This document shows, one piece after another, positions 1-8,219 of a DNA stretch of 64,000 nt (its first letter is position 1; every line of letters starts with the position of its first letter). The stretch spans positions 2,153,893-2,217,892 of the forward strand of contig NZ_CM001373.1 in NCBI RefSeq assembly GCF_000236165.1. Reading direction: 5' to 3'. The notes under the pieces are model-generated. The model made no database searches, had not been told where the DNA came from, and saw only the letters and a program-made list of their open reading frames with translations. Source of the stretch: Fluoribacter dumoffii NY 23 (GTDB taxonomy: Bacteria; Pseudomonadota; Gammaproteobacteria; Legionellales; Legionellaceae). The translations under genes and the position numbers were made by a program.

Positions 1-174
<174 letters not shown>

Positions 175-213
175 TTAACTAACCGTATTCTTTTTTAATG
201 TGAAAAGACAAAA

Positions 214-256
214 ATATCCCGGGTTTTGGCTGCGCTGCACCCAGGTTACCGCAATA
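214..256. repeat. REP-like dispersed repeat copy in the mdh-hemW gap
   Basis: The 216-base gap between mdh and hemW carries a segment with the CCCGGGTTTTGGCTGCGCTGC / ACCCAGGTTACC pattern. It resembles, by eye, the other CCGGGTT/AACCnGG-type intergenic elements of this window (near 35045, 35890, 39255, 39370). No gene is visible in the gap; divergent promoters for mdh and hemW must lie here. Confidence 0.35.
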
Positions 257-330
257 TCCCGTACAGTTTTGTTACAAAACTCGGAACATGATACTATTGC
301 ATTCCCAATCACGCCAGTATAAAAAGAGTA

Positions 331-1455
331 ATGATCCCTTTATCGTTGTATATTCACATCCCCTGGTGCATCCGCAAATGCCCTTATTGCGACTTCAATT
401 CCCACAAAAGTCCTGATTCTTTGCCAGAGCTAAATTATGTTCAAGCCCTCATTGCTGATTTAGAAACCGATTTACCCTACGTAGACGCCCGGGAAATCTC
501 CTCTATCTTCATCGGAGGCGGCACACCCAGCCTGTTTTCTGCACATGCTTACGATAGATTATTTACCGAATTGAAGACTCTTTTGCCATTTTCCCAGGAC
601 ATTGAAATTACTATGGAAGCCAATCCAGGTACTGTAGAGCAACAGCGTTTTACCCAATACCGTGAAATTGGCATTAACCGGCTTTCCCTGGGAATTCAGA
701 GTTTTAATCCGGAGCATCTACGTGCTTTGGGCCGCATCCATGATGAGCAACAAGCCCATCGCGCCATTGAGTCCGCCCGTAATGCAGGGTTTAGTAATCT
801 AAATCTGGACATCATGCACGGATTACCCAAGCAAAGTGTTGCCCAGGGGATCAGCGATTTACAAGCTGCAATCTCCCATCAACCCGAACATCTTTCCTGG
901 TATCAATTAACCATAGAACCAAATACGGTATTTTACAAAGAAAAACCTCCATTACCTTCCGAAGACGAAGCTTGGCTCCTTGAGGAAGAAGGACTTGCTT
1001 TACTAAAAAAATCAGGTTTTGAACGCTATGAAATTTCTGCATTTGCTAAACCAGGCCGTCATGCCCGCCATAATTTAAATTACTGGCTATTTGGTGATTA
1101 CCTGGGCATAGGAGCAGGGGCTCACGGCAAAATTACTGTTGAAAATAGAATACTCAGAACACGAAAACACCGTCAACCTAGAGAATACCTTGATAAAAAC
1201 AAACCCTTTCTCGCCAGTATCGAAACAGTGGAGGCCCAAGACCTCCTTTTTGAGTTTATGCTCAACACCACCCGCCTGCAACAACCTATCTCATTGGATC
1301 TTTTCACCCAAAGGACTGGTCTACCATTCAGTTATTTGCTGCCCAAACTCAAAATTGCAGAACATAAAAAGCTGATTGCTTTGACCAAAACCCACTGGCA
1401 AGTAACCTCTTTAGGCAGACGTTACACTAATGACTTACAGGCACTATACTTATAG
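331..1455 (+). CDS. hemW: HemW-type radical SAM heme chaperone
   Basis: 374 residues, the usual length for HemW (formerly YggW, a coproporphyrinogen III oxidase-like protein). The N terminus reads SLYIHIPWCIRKCPYCDFN, with the CxxxCxxC radical SAM cluster motif followed by C-x-F-N. The GGGTPS SAM-binding motif lies near residue 63, then EANPGT, and NRLSLGIQSF and a C-terminal HemN-like domain follow. HemW binds heme and an Fe-S cluster and is thought to insert heme into respiratory enzymes; it lacks true oxygen-independent coproporphyrinogen oxidase activity (family knowledge). The ATG at 331 gives the expected N terminus; AAAAGAG just upstream is a weak ribosome site. Monocistronic here, divergent from mdh. 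Confidence 0.93.
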   Translation: MIPLSLYIHIPWCIRKCPYCDFNSHKSPDSLPELNYVQALIADLETDLPYVDAREISSIFIGGGTPSLFSAHAYDRLFTELKTLLPFSQDIEITMEANPGTVEQQRFTQYREIGINRLSLGIQSFNPEHLRALGRIHDEQQAHRAIESARNAGFSNLNLDIMHGLPKQSVAQGISDLQAAISHQPEHLSWYQLTIEPNTVFYKEKPPLPSEDEAWLLEEEGLALLKKSGFERYEISAFAKPGRHARHNLNYWLFGDYLGIGAGAHGKITVENRILRTRKHRQPREYLDKNKPFLASIETVEAQDLLFEFMLNTTRLQQPISLDLFTQRTGLPFSYLLPKLKIAEHKKLIALTKTHWQVTSLGRRYTNDLQALYL

Positions 1456-1595
1456 AGAGGTGTCCCCCGGGTGCAACAAAAACCCCTCTGCTTGGCTGAG
1501 AATAAAATGATAATTGCATGCATGCCAGTATGAGCCACTTGCTTGCAAATAAAGATTAATTAATAATAAGTTACTTTCCGAAAAAGGAGCAATCG

Positions 1596-2474
1596 GTGAT
1601 TTTATTCATACTTTTGGTAGTTCTTGGTTATTTGATGGGATCTATCTGCTCTGCAGTCATTGTCAGCAAAACATTTTCTTTACCTGATCCCCGTACAGAA
1701 GGTTCCCAAAATCCTGGTGCGACCAATGTACTGCGGCTTTCAGGAAAAAAATACGCTGCCATGGTTATGGTTACCGACATCCTCAAAGGTACCATTCCAG
1801 TGCTTATTGCCAAAATGTTGGATGCCGACCCAGCCACAGTAGGATTTACTGCATTAGCAGCAGTTATTGGCCATATGTACCCCGTTTTCTTTGATTTCAA
1901 AGGCGGAAAAGGAGTTGCTACGGCAATTGGAGCGCTCTTGGGGGTTCATTTTCTTGTCGGTGTTCTTGTCGCCGCGACATGGTTACTGGTGGCCAAATTC
2001 TCACGTTATTCCTCTCTAGCATCAATCACTGCTATTGGTATGGCGCCTTTTTATTCCTTATTACTAATCCAACGCCTGGACATTTTTCCTCCCATATTCA
2101 TCATGGCTATTTTGGTTCTTTACAAGCATAAAGAGAATATTGTGCGCCTTATCGATAAAAAAGAGCCCAAAATTAAATTAAAAAGCGCAGTGATTCAAGA
2201 CATTATGCAGGATGAACCGGAAGAAACCATTGTTCCTGCCGAACACACCACCCCCCCTGTGTCAGAGGTACAAATAGAAGTAGAAACGGTCACCATCACG
2301 GAGACTGTAGAATCCAAGCCTAAAGAAACCCGGCCCAGGGAAAACAAACCTAAAGCAGTAAAAACAACTGCCAAAACCACCAGCAAAAAAACTGAAGGGG
2401 CGGAAAAGAAAACAAAAGCAGCTAAAAAACCCACTGCGCCCAAAGCGAAAAAGAAACCGACTAAAGAGGAATAA
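1596..2474 (+). CDS. plsY: Glycerol-3-phosphate acyltransferase PlsY with long basic C-terminal tail
   Basis: The first ~195 residues match PlsY (YgiH): a hydrophobic multi-span membrane protein with the motifs GSxPxxxx-type start (LMGSICSAVIVSKTF), G-S-Q-N-P-G-A-T-N and F-x-G-G-K-G-V-A-T. It transfers acyl groups from acyl-phosphate to glycerol-3-phosphate, the first step of phospholipid synthesis. Start is GTG at 1596, six bases after AAGGAG. Family members are about 200 residues; this one has about 95 extra residues. The extra part begins with an acidic stretch (D-E-P-E-E) and ends in an Ala/Lys/Pro/Thr-rich, histone H1-like tail. The tail lies after the last membrane span; its function is unknown. 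Immediately downstream is a strong hairpin shared with tsaD. Confidence 0.9.
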   Translation: MILFILLVVLGYLMGSICSAVIVSKTFSLPDPRTEGSQNPGATNVLRLSGKKYAAMVMVTDILKGTIPVLIAKMLDADPATVGFTALAAVIGHMYPVFFDFKGGKGVATAIGALLGVHFLVGVLVAATWLLVAKFSRYSSLASITAIGMAPFYSLLLIQRLDIFPPIFIMAILVLYKHKENIVRLIDKKEPKIKLKSAVIQDIMQDEPEETIVPAEHTTPPVSEVQIEVETVTITETVESKPKETRPRENKPKAVKTTAKTTSKKTEGAEKKTKAAKKPTAPKAKKKPTKEE

Positions 2475-2497
2475 ACATAGCCGCATAAATCCGAAAA

Positions 2498-2532
2498 AAT
2501 CTCTGAAAAATTCAAAAAATTTTTCAGAGATT
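2498..2532. terminator. Bidirectional terminator between plsY and tsaD
   Basis: A 15-base perfect inverted repeat (AATCTCTGAAAAATT ... AATTTTTCAGAGATT) with a 5-base loop lies between the convergent plsY and tsaD genes. On the minus strand it is followed by a run of six T, as expected for Rho-independent termination of tsaD; on the plus strand the T tract is inside the stem. Confidence 0.75.
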
Positions 2533-2545
2533 CGATAAAAAAAAT

Positions 2546-3547
2546 TTAAGCCAATGGCCATCTTGGCTTAACTTCTACGCTGGTACTTAAATCCTTCTCT
2601 CCCCTTAACATTCGCAAACATCCGGTATAAGCAATCATTGCCCCATTGTCGGTACAATATTCCAAAGCCGGAAAATAAATCGTTCCCCCAATACTCTGAA
2701 TCCACGCACGTAAACCGGAACGTAAGGCTTGATTTGCCCCTACTCCTCCTGCAACCACCAGTTGTTTGCAACCTGTTTCCTGAATCGCGCGTTTGCATTT
2801 TATCATTAAGGTTTCAACTACAGCATGCTGAAATGCTTTGGCAATTTCAGTACGCGCACGTTCATCTTTTGCACTTTGGTTCCAGGTATTTAAAGCAAAG
2901 GTTTTTAAACCACTAAAGCTGAAATCAAGACCGGGACGGTCAGTCATGGGACGTGGAAAGCGATAGGGCGTGGATTCGCATTGATCCGCAAGTGCTGCGA
3001 GTACTGGCCCGCCCGGATAAGGTATGCCCATAAGCTTGGCGGTTTTATCAAATGCCTCGCCCACCGCATCATCGAGAGTATCCCCAAGCAGGCGATATTC
3101 ACCTAACTTTTGGACTTCAACTAACTGGCAATGGCCTCCCGATACCAAAAGTGCAATAAACGGGAATTCGAGTGAGGGGGTTTCCATTTTCGCGGCCAAA
3201 AGATGTGCTTCCAAATGGTGAACGGCCAACGCAGGGATTTGTAATGCATATGCTAGACTTTTGGCAAAACAGGCACCCACCAATAATGCCCCAATTAACC
3301 CCGGACCGGCGGTATAAGCGATACCATCGAGTGCTTTTTTATCGAGCCCTGCCTGGTGCAATACCTGATCCAGCAAGGGAACTAAATAGTTAATATGATC
3401 CCGTGAAGCAAGCTCAGGAACCACGCCCCCATGTATGCGATGAGTGTTGATTTGCGAATGCAAGGCGTGCGCCAATAAACCCTTATTTGCATCATAGATC
3501 GCTACACCGGTTTCATCACAGGAGGATTCAATACCTAAAACCAACAT
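2546..3547 (-). CDS. tsaD: tRNA N6-threonylcarbamoyladenosine transferase TsaD
   Basis: 333 residues starting [19 protein letters not shown], the diagnostic ASKHA-fold start of TsaD (Gcp/YgjD). The metal-binding H-H-L-E-A-H motif (residues ~110-115), [23 protein letters not shown] and the late [13 protein letters not shown] motif are all present. TsaD works with TsaB, TsaC and TsaE to make t6A37 in tRNAs that read ANN codons. It is transcribed away from the rpsU operon, the usual arrangement in gammaproteobacteria, but here an extra gene (3767-5146) lies between tsaD and rpsU. Confidence 0.96.
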   Translation of the reverse strand: MLVLGIESSCDETGVAIYDANKGLLAHALHSQINTHRIHGGVVPELASRDHINYLVPLLDQVLHQAGLDKKALDGIAYTAGPGLIGALLVGACFAKSLAYALQIPALAVHHLEAHLLAAKMETPSLEFPFIALLVSGGHCQLVEVQKLGEYRLLGDTLDDAVGEAFDKTAKLMGIPYPGGPVLAALADQCESTPYRFPRPMTDRPGLDFSFSGLKTFALNTWNQSAKDERARTEIAKAFQHAVVETLMIKCKRAIQETGCKQLVVAGGVGANQALRSGLRAWIQSIGGTIYFPALEYCTDNGAMIAYTGCLRMLRGEKDLSTSVEVKPRWPLA

Positions 3548-3766
3548 ACATAAAGCCTAGATTAATCTAAATCAGGAATTGTACCACATCTAATTAATTT
3601 AGACTGTTATGCCACTTATGAATTAAAAAGGACCCTCATGAGCACTTAGTATGTTATTTGTGCAATTTATGATACAATTAAGTTAGTGCGGTTTTTATCG
3701 CCAGATATAATTTGCTGAATCAAACCCACAATTAGCAAATTCTATGGGGTAATTGCGGAGTGTATC

Positions 3767-5146
3767 ATGTCCTATCAAAAGATTGATCAAAGTTTTGTCG
3801 ATGGTTTTAATGAAGTATTTATCAGCCATTTAAGTAACCCCGATATCGAAAGCGAGAATGCAGCACAAAAAATGCTCAACCAGGCCACAGCAGATAATTA
3901 TGCCAAAATATCGAGAATATTCGATCGCTTATCTCTACCATGTGTTTCAAGGGAGGACTTTAAAACCAGGATGACAGAAGCTGGAAGTATTGAGGCCTAT
4001 ATGAAACCCATCATAGATGAGATTTCAAAATCATTACTGACCCCAGATAAATCTCGAATTAATGATGAGGTAATCAAAGCAATTGGTGTGGAGCAATACT
4101 GTCGTTTAGTCAATGGAACAAATATCGCTAAGGAAGAGGACAAAATCCAGATTGTGCCGCATTCAACAGAACATGCTTCAACCGAAGCAACCGAGCTGGC
4201 TGAAAAAGAGTTAAAGCAAGCAGAAAAACTTTTCGCAGAAAATTTTCTCCAGGCCATATTGGCTTGTTACTCAGGATGTTTTAATGAAAACAATAAGGTG
4301 CCTGAAAACAAAACTCAAAAGGAACTTTTCGAACAGATGGGATTGCTTAAAGATGCAATAATGCGAGAAGAACAAATTAAAGGAATTTTTCCTACTGGAT
4401 GGCAAGAGCCTGGGCGAGTACCCGAAAACCTTACTTTAAAAGAATTTGATGAACAAGCAAAATTAATGATAGAAAAAATTCAAGGTGCAATTAAGCATCC
4501 TCAAAAAGAGCAACTTTGGGAGTTATTAAAAGATTGTCAGGCACTATATTCCCGTGGAGAAAGTCTTTTAAAGGACTCTAATAATGAATTAATAGCTTTA
4601 ACAGAACCCATGCAGAAACTTGGAATTCGTGCAGGTCAAACCAGAGGTTTAATTTTTAATTTAAAAAAGCCTAAAGAGTTCACACCTGAAACATTAAAAG
4701 AAAAAGTAGAACTTTTGCTGCAAGTATTAGAACATTCTGAATCCAAACTTGATAATGAAAGCATCATATTAGCACCAATAAAAAACCTCAAAGAACATCT
4801 GGGCAATATAAAAACTCAAATAGATCTATATTCTAAGGAATTTGCATTTCAAATTGAGAATAATTTACCCATACCAGGTTTTGATGATAAAGTGCTTGGA
4901 GAGTATAATACAGCTATTAAAGAATTTATGAGCGCTGTAAATAAAGAAGAAGTGAAGAAAGCAATTAAGCCTTACGAATTGGGTATAGTTAAATTAATTT
5001 TGAATAAACTTAGTGGTGGTTTGTTTTTTGCTTCAGCAAAAAATTATGCAGACAGTTGCAGAAATATGAAAACTGAACTACTCGAAATGAAAGACGAATT
5101 CGACCAGCAGCCCCAGAATGAAGGGGGATTACAATTAAATCAATAA
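3767..5146 (+). CDS. Unrecognised helical protein inserted between tsaD and rpsU
   Basis: 459 residues; I do not recognise the family. There is no signal peptide or membrane span. The protein is rich in Glu, Lys, Leu and Asn, with long runs likely to be alpha-helical or coiled coil (for example residues ~190-400, with repeated LKD/LKE/EKI patterns), and ends with an acidic then Gln/Asn-rich tail (ELLEMKDEFDQQPQNEGG). Base composition is lower in GC than the flanking core genes. The ATG at 3767 has GCGGAG ten bases upstream. A lone gene of this style between core genes is typical of Legionella Dot/Icm effectors; that role is inference, based on composition, acidic tail and position only. Confidence 0.6.
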   Translation: MSYQKIDQSFVDGFNEVFISHLSNPDIESENAAQKMLNQATADNYAKISRIFDRLSLPCVSREDFKTRMTEAGSIEAYMKPIIDEISKSLLTPDKSRINDEVIKAIGVEQYCRLVNGTNIAKEEDKIQIVPHSTEHASTEATELAEKELKQAEKLFAENFLQAILACYSGCFNENNKVPENKTQKELFEQMGLLKDAIMREEQIKGIFPTGWQEPGRVPENLTLKEFDEQAKLMIEKIQGAIKHPQKEQLWELLKDCQALYSRGESLLKDSNNELIALTEPMQKLGIRAGQTRGLIFNLKKPKEFTPETLKEKVELLLQVLEHSESKLDNESIILAPIKNLKEHLGNIKTQIDLYSKEFAFQIENNLPIPGFDDKVLGEYNTAIKEFMSAVNKEEVKKAIKPYELGIVKLILNKLSGGLFFASAKNYADSCRNMKTELLEMKDEFDQQPQNEGGLQLNQ

Positions 5147-5158
5147 GGAGCTGGCAGC

Positions 5159-5188
5159 AGTGAGGCTGTTCACGCTTCCTCACCATGC
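5159..5188. terminator. Hairpin after the 459-residue gene
   Basis: GTGAGG and CCTCAC pair across about twelve bases just downstream of the stop at 5146. There is no long T tract, so termination is only possible. It separates the inserted gene from the rpsU promoter. Confidence 0.35.
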
Positions 5189-5236
5189 ACAATCCATGCT
5201 TTAATTGTTCAAAAATAAAATTTATCCATTTAAAAC

Positions 5237-5265
5237 TTGACGGGGGCTTAAACTAGCACTAGAAT
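5237..5265 (+). promoter_or_regulatory. Sigma-70 promoter of the rpsU-yqeY-dnaG operon
   Basis: TTGACG at 5237-5242, a 17-base spacer and TAGAAT at 5260-5265 form a near-consensus housekeeping promoter, 40 bases before the rpsU ATG. The spacer ends with TAGCAC and the region just downstream supplies the leader and the AGAGGA ribosome site. Confidence 0.7.
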
Positions 5266-5305
5266 TGCCCACCTATTAAGATCAAATAACCAGAGGACCA
5301 TTTTA

Positions 5306-5536
5306 ATGCCTACAGTTCGCGTCAAAGAAGGCGAAAATCCAGAATACGCACTGCGCCGTTTTAAGCGCTCTTGTGAAAAAGCCGGTATTTTAACCGAATT
5401 ACGCCGTCGTGAATTTTATGAAAAACCAACTGCTGAGCGTAAGCGCAAGCAAGCTGCTGCAGTAAAACGTCATCTGAAGAAAATTTCTCGTGATATGACA
5501 GCAAAACAACAAGGCGGCAAACGCCGACGTAAATAG
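5306..5536 (+). CDS. rpsU: 30S ribosomal protein bS21
   Basis: 76 residues starting [20 protein letters not shown], with the conserved E-x-P-x-x-A-L-R-R-F-K-R-x-C-E-K-A-G core and a very basic C terminus ending KRRRK. bS21 sits on the 30S platform near the anti-Shine-Dalgarno region and helps initiation. First gene of the classical macromolecular synthesis operon (rpsU-dnaG-rpoD), here with yqeY inserted before dnaG. AGAGGA lies 8 bases before the ATG. Slightly longer than the E. coli protein (71 residues) because of the C-terminal tail. Confidence 0.97.
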   Translation: MPTVRVKEGENPEYALRRFKRSCEKAGILTELRRREFYEKPTAERKRKQAAAVKRHLKKISRDMTAKQQGGKRRRK

Positions 5537-5562
5537 GATTTTACTGTCCTGTATTTTTTACC

Positions 5563-5628
5563 AAGGCCACCTGTACTTCGCATAGTCACAATTCGCTTTT
5601 ATGATTATGGTGCGGTATTCGTGGCCTT
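5563..5628 (+). other. Long-range hairpin in the rpsU-yqeY spacer
   Basis: AAGGCCAC at 5563-5570 can pair with GTGGCCTT at 5621-5628, enclosing about 50 bases with further short complementarity. In E. coli the rpsU-dnaG spacer holds a partial terminator that lets S21 be made in excess over primase; this stem-loop is in the corresponding place and may act similarly. That role is inference. Confidence 0.4.
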
Positions 5629-5740
5629 TCGCTTTTCAAAGTTTTAAGTCTTGAGGAATGCTTCGGTTTGTTCAAGATATGCCAGATAGCTGTTCCTTAC
5701 ATTAGTGCCGAACTGCTCATTAGATTTTAAGGAATAAAAA

Positions 5741-6184
5741 ATGACTATTAAAGAACGTCTCAATAACGATGTTAAAGATGCAATGCGTGCCAAAGATAAA
5801 GAATTATTATCGGTACTTCGTTTGATTACTGCAGCAGTAAAACAGGTCGAAGTCGATGAACGGATTGAGGTAGATGATGAGCGCATGTTGGTCATTTTGG
5901 ACAAGATGAGCAAGCAGCGCAAAGAATCCATAGCCCAATATGAAAAAGCCAACCGTAATGATTTGGTTGCCCAGGAGCAATATGAGCTTGATGTCATCAA
6001 GAAGTATTTGCCTGAACCTTTATCCGCCGCGGAAATTGAGCAGATGGTTCAAGACACCATTGCCTCAACGGGAGCTGAGAAGATGGCAGACATGGGTAAA
6101 GTTATGGCAGCCTTAAAGCCCAGTTTGCAAGGACGAGCAGATATGGCCCAAGTAAGTGCCATGATTAAGGCCAAACTAAGCTAA
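5741..6184 (+). CDS. yqeY: GatB/YqeY domain protein
   Basis: 147 residues, the full length of the YqeY family, resembling the C-terminal tail domain of GatB of the Asp/Glu-tRNA amidotransferase. The start MTIKERLNNDVKDAMRAKDK, the central ERI-x-V-D-D-E-R and SKQRKESIAQYEKANR motifs and the C-terminal MGKVMAALKPSLQGRADMAQVS are hallmark sequences. It is predicted to bind tRNA-like substrates, but no firm function is known. It sits between rpsU and dnaG, 9 bases before the dnaG ATG, and is surely co-transcribed with it. TAAGGA precedes the ATG. Confidence 0.93.
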   Translation: MTIKERLNNDVKDAMRAKDKELLSVLRLITAAVKQVEVDERIEVDDERMLVILDKMSKQRKESIAQYEKANRNDLVAQEQYELDVIKKYLPEPLSAAEIEQMVQDTIASTGAEKMADMGKVMAALKPSLQGRADMAQVSAMIKAKLS

Positions 6185-6193
6185 GGCCCCAAC

Positions 6194-7918
6194 ATGTCTG
6201 GCTTAATACCGCAGCCATTCATTGATGATCTTCTCCACCGCACGGATCTGGTTGAATTAATCGACAGTTATGTTCCCTTGAAAAAACGAGGGAACAGCCA
6301 TATTGCTTGCTGTCCTTTTCATAACGAAAAATCACCTTCCTTCAATGTCGTTGCCAAAAAGCAGTTTTATCACTGCTTTGGTTGCGGTGCGTCAGGAAAT
6401 GCCATCAGCTTTGTCATGAACTATCTGAACCAGGGATTTGTTGATGCAGTTGAAACCCTGGCTACCCGCGCAGGCTTAACCATTCCCCGCGACAAACAAC
6501 CTGAGAAAAATAACCCCTCGCAGGATCTTTACAAACTCTTGTCCGCAGTGAGCCTCTATTATCAAAAACAATTAAAACATGAGGGGCAAGCTGCTATTGA
6601 GTATTTGCGAAGCAGAGGCTTAAGCGGTGAAATTGCTAAACTCTACCAATTAGGCTTTGCAAGCGATGGATGGCACCATCTTGAAAAAGCTTTCCCCCGT
6701 AATCAGCGTGAACTGCTTGCCACAGGAATGTTGATTAAAAATGAGGATGGGAAAATCTATGACCGGTACCGTAACCGCGTGATGTTTCCTATTCATGACC
6801 GCCACGGGCGTATCATAGGCTTTGGTGGACGCGTATTGGACAAGGAACAAAAGCCCAAATACCTCAACTCCCCGGAAACGGTGATTTTTCAAAAAAGCAG
6901 GGAATTGTATGGTTTGCATCAAATTCTTAGCCAACAAAAAAATGTGGAGTACATCATTGTCGTTGAAGGATATATGGATGTAATTGCATTAGCCCAGCAT
7001 GGAATTATGAATGCGGTAGCAACCCTGGGGACTGCGACCAGTACCTACCATATCCAACTTCTTGCCAAACATACAAAATCGTTAATTTTCTGTTTTGATG
7101 GCGATAATGCCGGCAGACAAGCAGCATGGCGTGCCCTGGAAAGCAGTTTGCCGCATTTAAATTTAGGCCTCGATGCCAGTTTTATGTTCTTGCCGGATGG
7201 ACAAGATCCTGACAGTCTGGTGCGAGCAGAAGGTAAAGACCAATTTTTAAATCGTATAAAACAAGCCACACCATTACATCGTTTCCTTTTTGACACTTTG
7301 GCTAAAGATCTTAATTTGTTGCGGCCAGCAGGAAAAACCCAGCTCATTAATTTAGTCAAACCGTTTTTACAAAAAATGGATGAGGGCTCTTATAAACAAC
7401 TCCTCATTGAAGATCTGGCTCGTTTAACCCATATTGAAACTCACCGTTTAAGCCAACTGCTTGCAGAGGAAGTAAAAAACACCCAACCAGAACAGACTAT
7501 GACCATTGCCCGCACCCCCATGCGGATCGCCGTGGCCCTGCTTTTACAAAATCCAGAAATTTACAAGCAAGTCAAACAGCAAATCAATCTTGAGCTACTG
7601 GATGCCAAAGAACATGAAATTTTACTGAGCGTGTTGCAGCAATTGGCCGCAAACCCGCAAGCAACTACAGCAACACTTATCGAATCATGGCGCAACCATG
7701 CATATTTTGATTCCCTGAATAAACTTGCTGCCTGGGAGCATCTGGTTCCTGAGCAGGAGCTCGTCAAGGAATTTATTGATATTATCGTTTTTTTACAAAA
7801 ACAAAATCGTGATTTGACCATACGCCAGTTGATTAATAAATCTCGCCAACAAGGATTGACTGAAGCGGAAAAAATAAAATTGCAGGAAATGCTCAAAGAA
7901 CGGCATATGGGAAACTAA
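6194..7918 (+). CDS. dnaG: DNA primase
   Basis: 574 residues, the normal size of bacterial DnaG. The N-terminal CHC2 zinc-binding domain shows CCPFHNEKSPSF and YHCFGCGASG; the TOPRIM core has VEGYMDVIAL (catalytic Glu) and FCFDGDNAGRQAA (D-x-D type metal motif) at roughly residues 258-310; a helical C-terminal domain for DnaB binding follows. It makes RNA primers at the replication fork. Its start at 6194 lies nine bases after yqeY. Nothing unusual is seen. Confidence 0.97.
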   Translation: MSGLIPQPFIDDLLHRTDLVELIDSYVPLKKRGNSHIACCPFHNEKSPSFNVVAKKQFYHCFGCGASGNAISFVMNYLNQGFVDAVETLATRAGLTIPRDKQPEKNNPSQDLYKLLSAVSLYYQKQLKHEGQAAIEYLRSRGLSGEIAKLYQLGFASDGWHHLEKAFPRNQRELLATGMLIKNEDGKIYDRYRNRVMFPIHDRHGRIIGFGGRVLDKEQKPKYLNSPETVIFQKSRELYGLHQILSQQKNVEYIIVVEGYMDVIALAQHGIMNAVATLGTATSTYHIQLLAKHTKSLIFCFDGDNAGRQAAWRALESSLPHLNLGLDASFMFLPDGQDPDSLVRAEGKDQFLNRIKQATPLHRFLFDTLAKDLNLLRPAGKTQLINLVKPFLQKMDEGSYKQLLIEDLARLTHIETHRLSQLLAEEVKNTQPEQTMTIARTPMRIAVALLLQNPEIYKQVKQQINLELLDAKEHEILLSVLQQLAANPQATTATLIESWRNHAYFDSLNKLAAWEHLVPEQELVKEFIDIIVFLQKQNRDLTIRQLINKSRQQGLTEAEKIKLQEMLKERHMGN

Positions 7919-8219
7919 TAGAATCTGAGCTGATCCTCGCAGCACCTTGTTGCACCCGCGAGCGAACTTGCAATTAATGGATTTTTTTGCATATTTTGCT
8001 TAAAATATAAACATGGAGACTTGGACTAACCAGGTCAAAACCTCATAAATAGGATGTTCCAAAAGAAGCAATTAAAAATTACTAGTATGTTGCAAACTCT
8101 CGGTTTATAATTATAAGATTTTGTAATCCTAAAGAAGCAATTATTATCCAACTAGTGTTAGATGCTGTACAATTGCTTATTTTTTAGGATTGTGTCCAAT
8201 TGTCCCTAGAGAAGTGCCT
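7919..8219 (+). other. dnaG-rpoD spacer with direct repeats
   Basis: About 300 bases without a gene. It contains two direct copies of AAAGAAGCAATTA at 8062-8074 and 8131-8143, each followed about 20 bases downstream by ACTAGT, and an inverted partial copy (AATTGCTT) at 8171-8178. The separate rpoD promoter(s), including any heat-responsive one as in E. coli, should lie here, but I cannot point to a convincing one. Confidence 0.45.
8125..8191 (+). promoter_or_regulatory. Long hairpin in the rpoD leader
   Basis: AATCCTAAA (8125-8133) pairs with TTTAGGATT (8183-8191), and AAGCAATT (8135-8142) pairs with AATTGCTT (8171-8178), forming a two-part 17-pair stem with an asymmetric internal loop and a 28-base apical loop. 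It ends 29 bases before the rpoD ATG. It could be a dnaG terminator, an RNase processing site or a leader regulating rpoD; the sequence alone does not decide. Confidence 0.45.
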
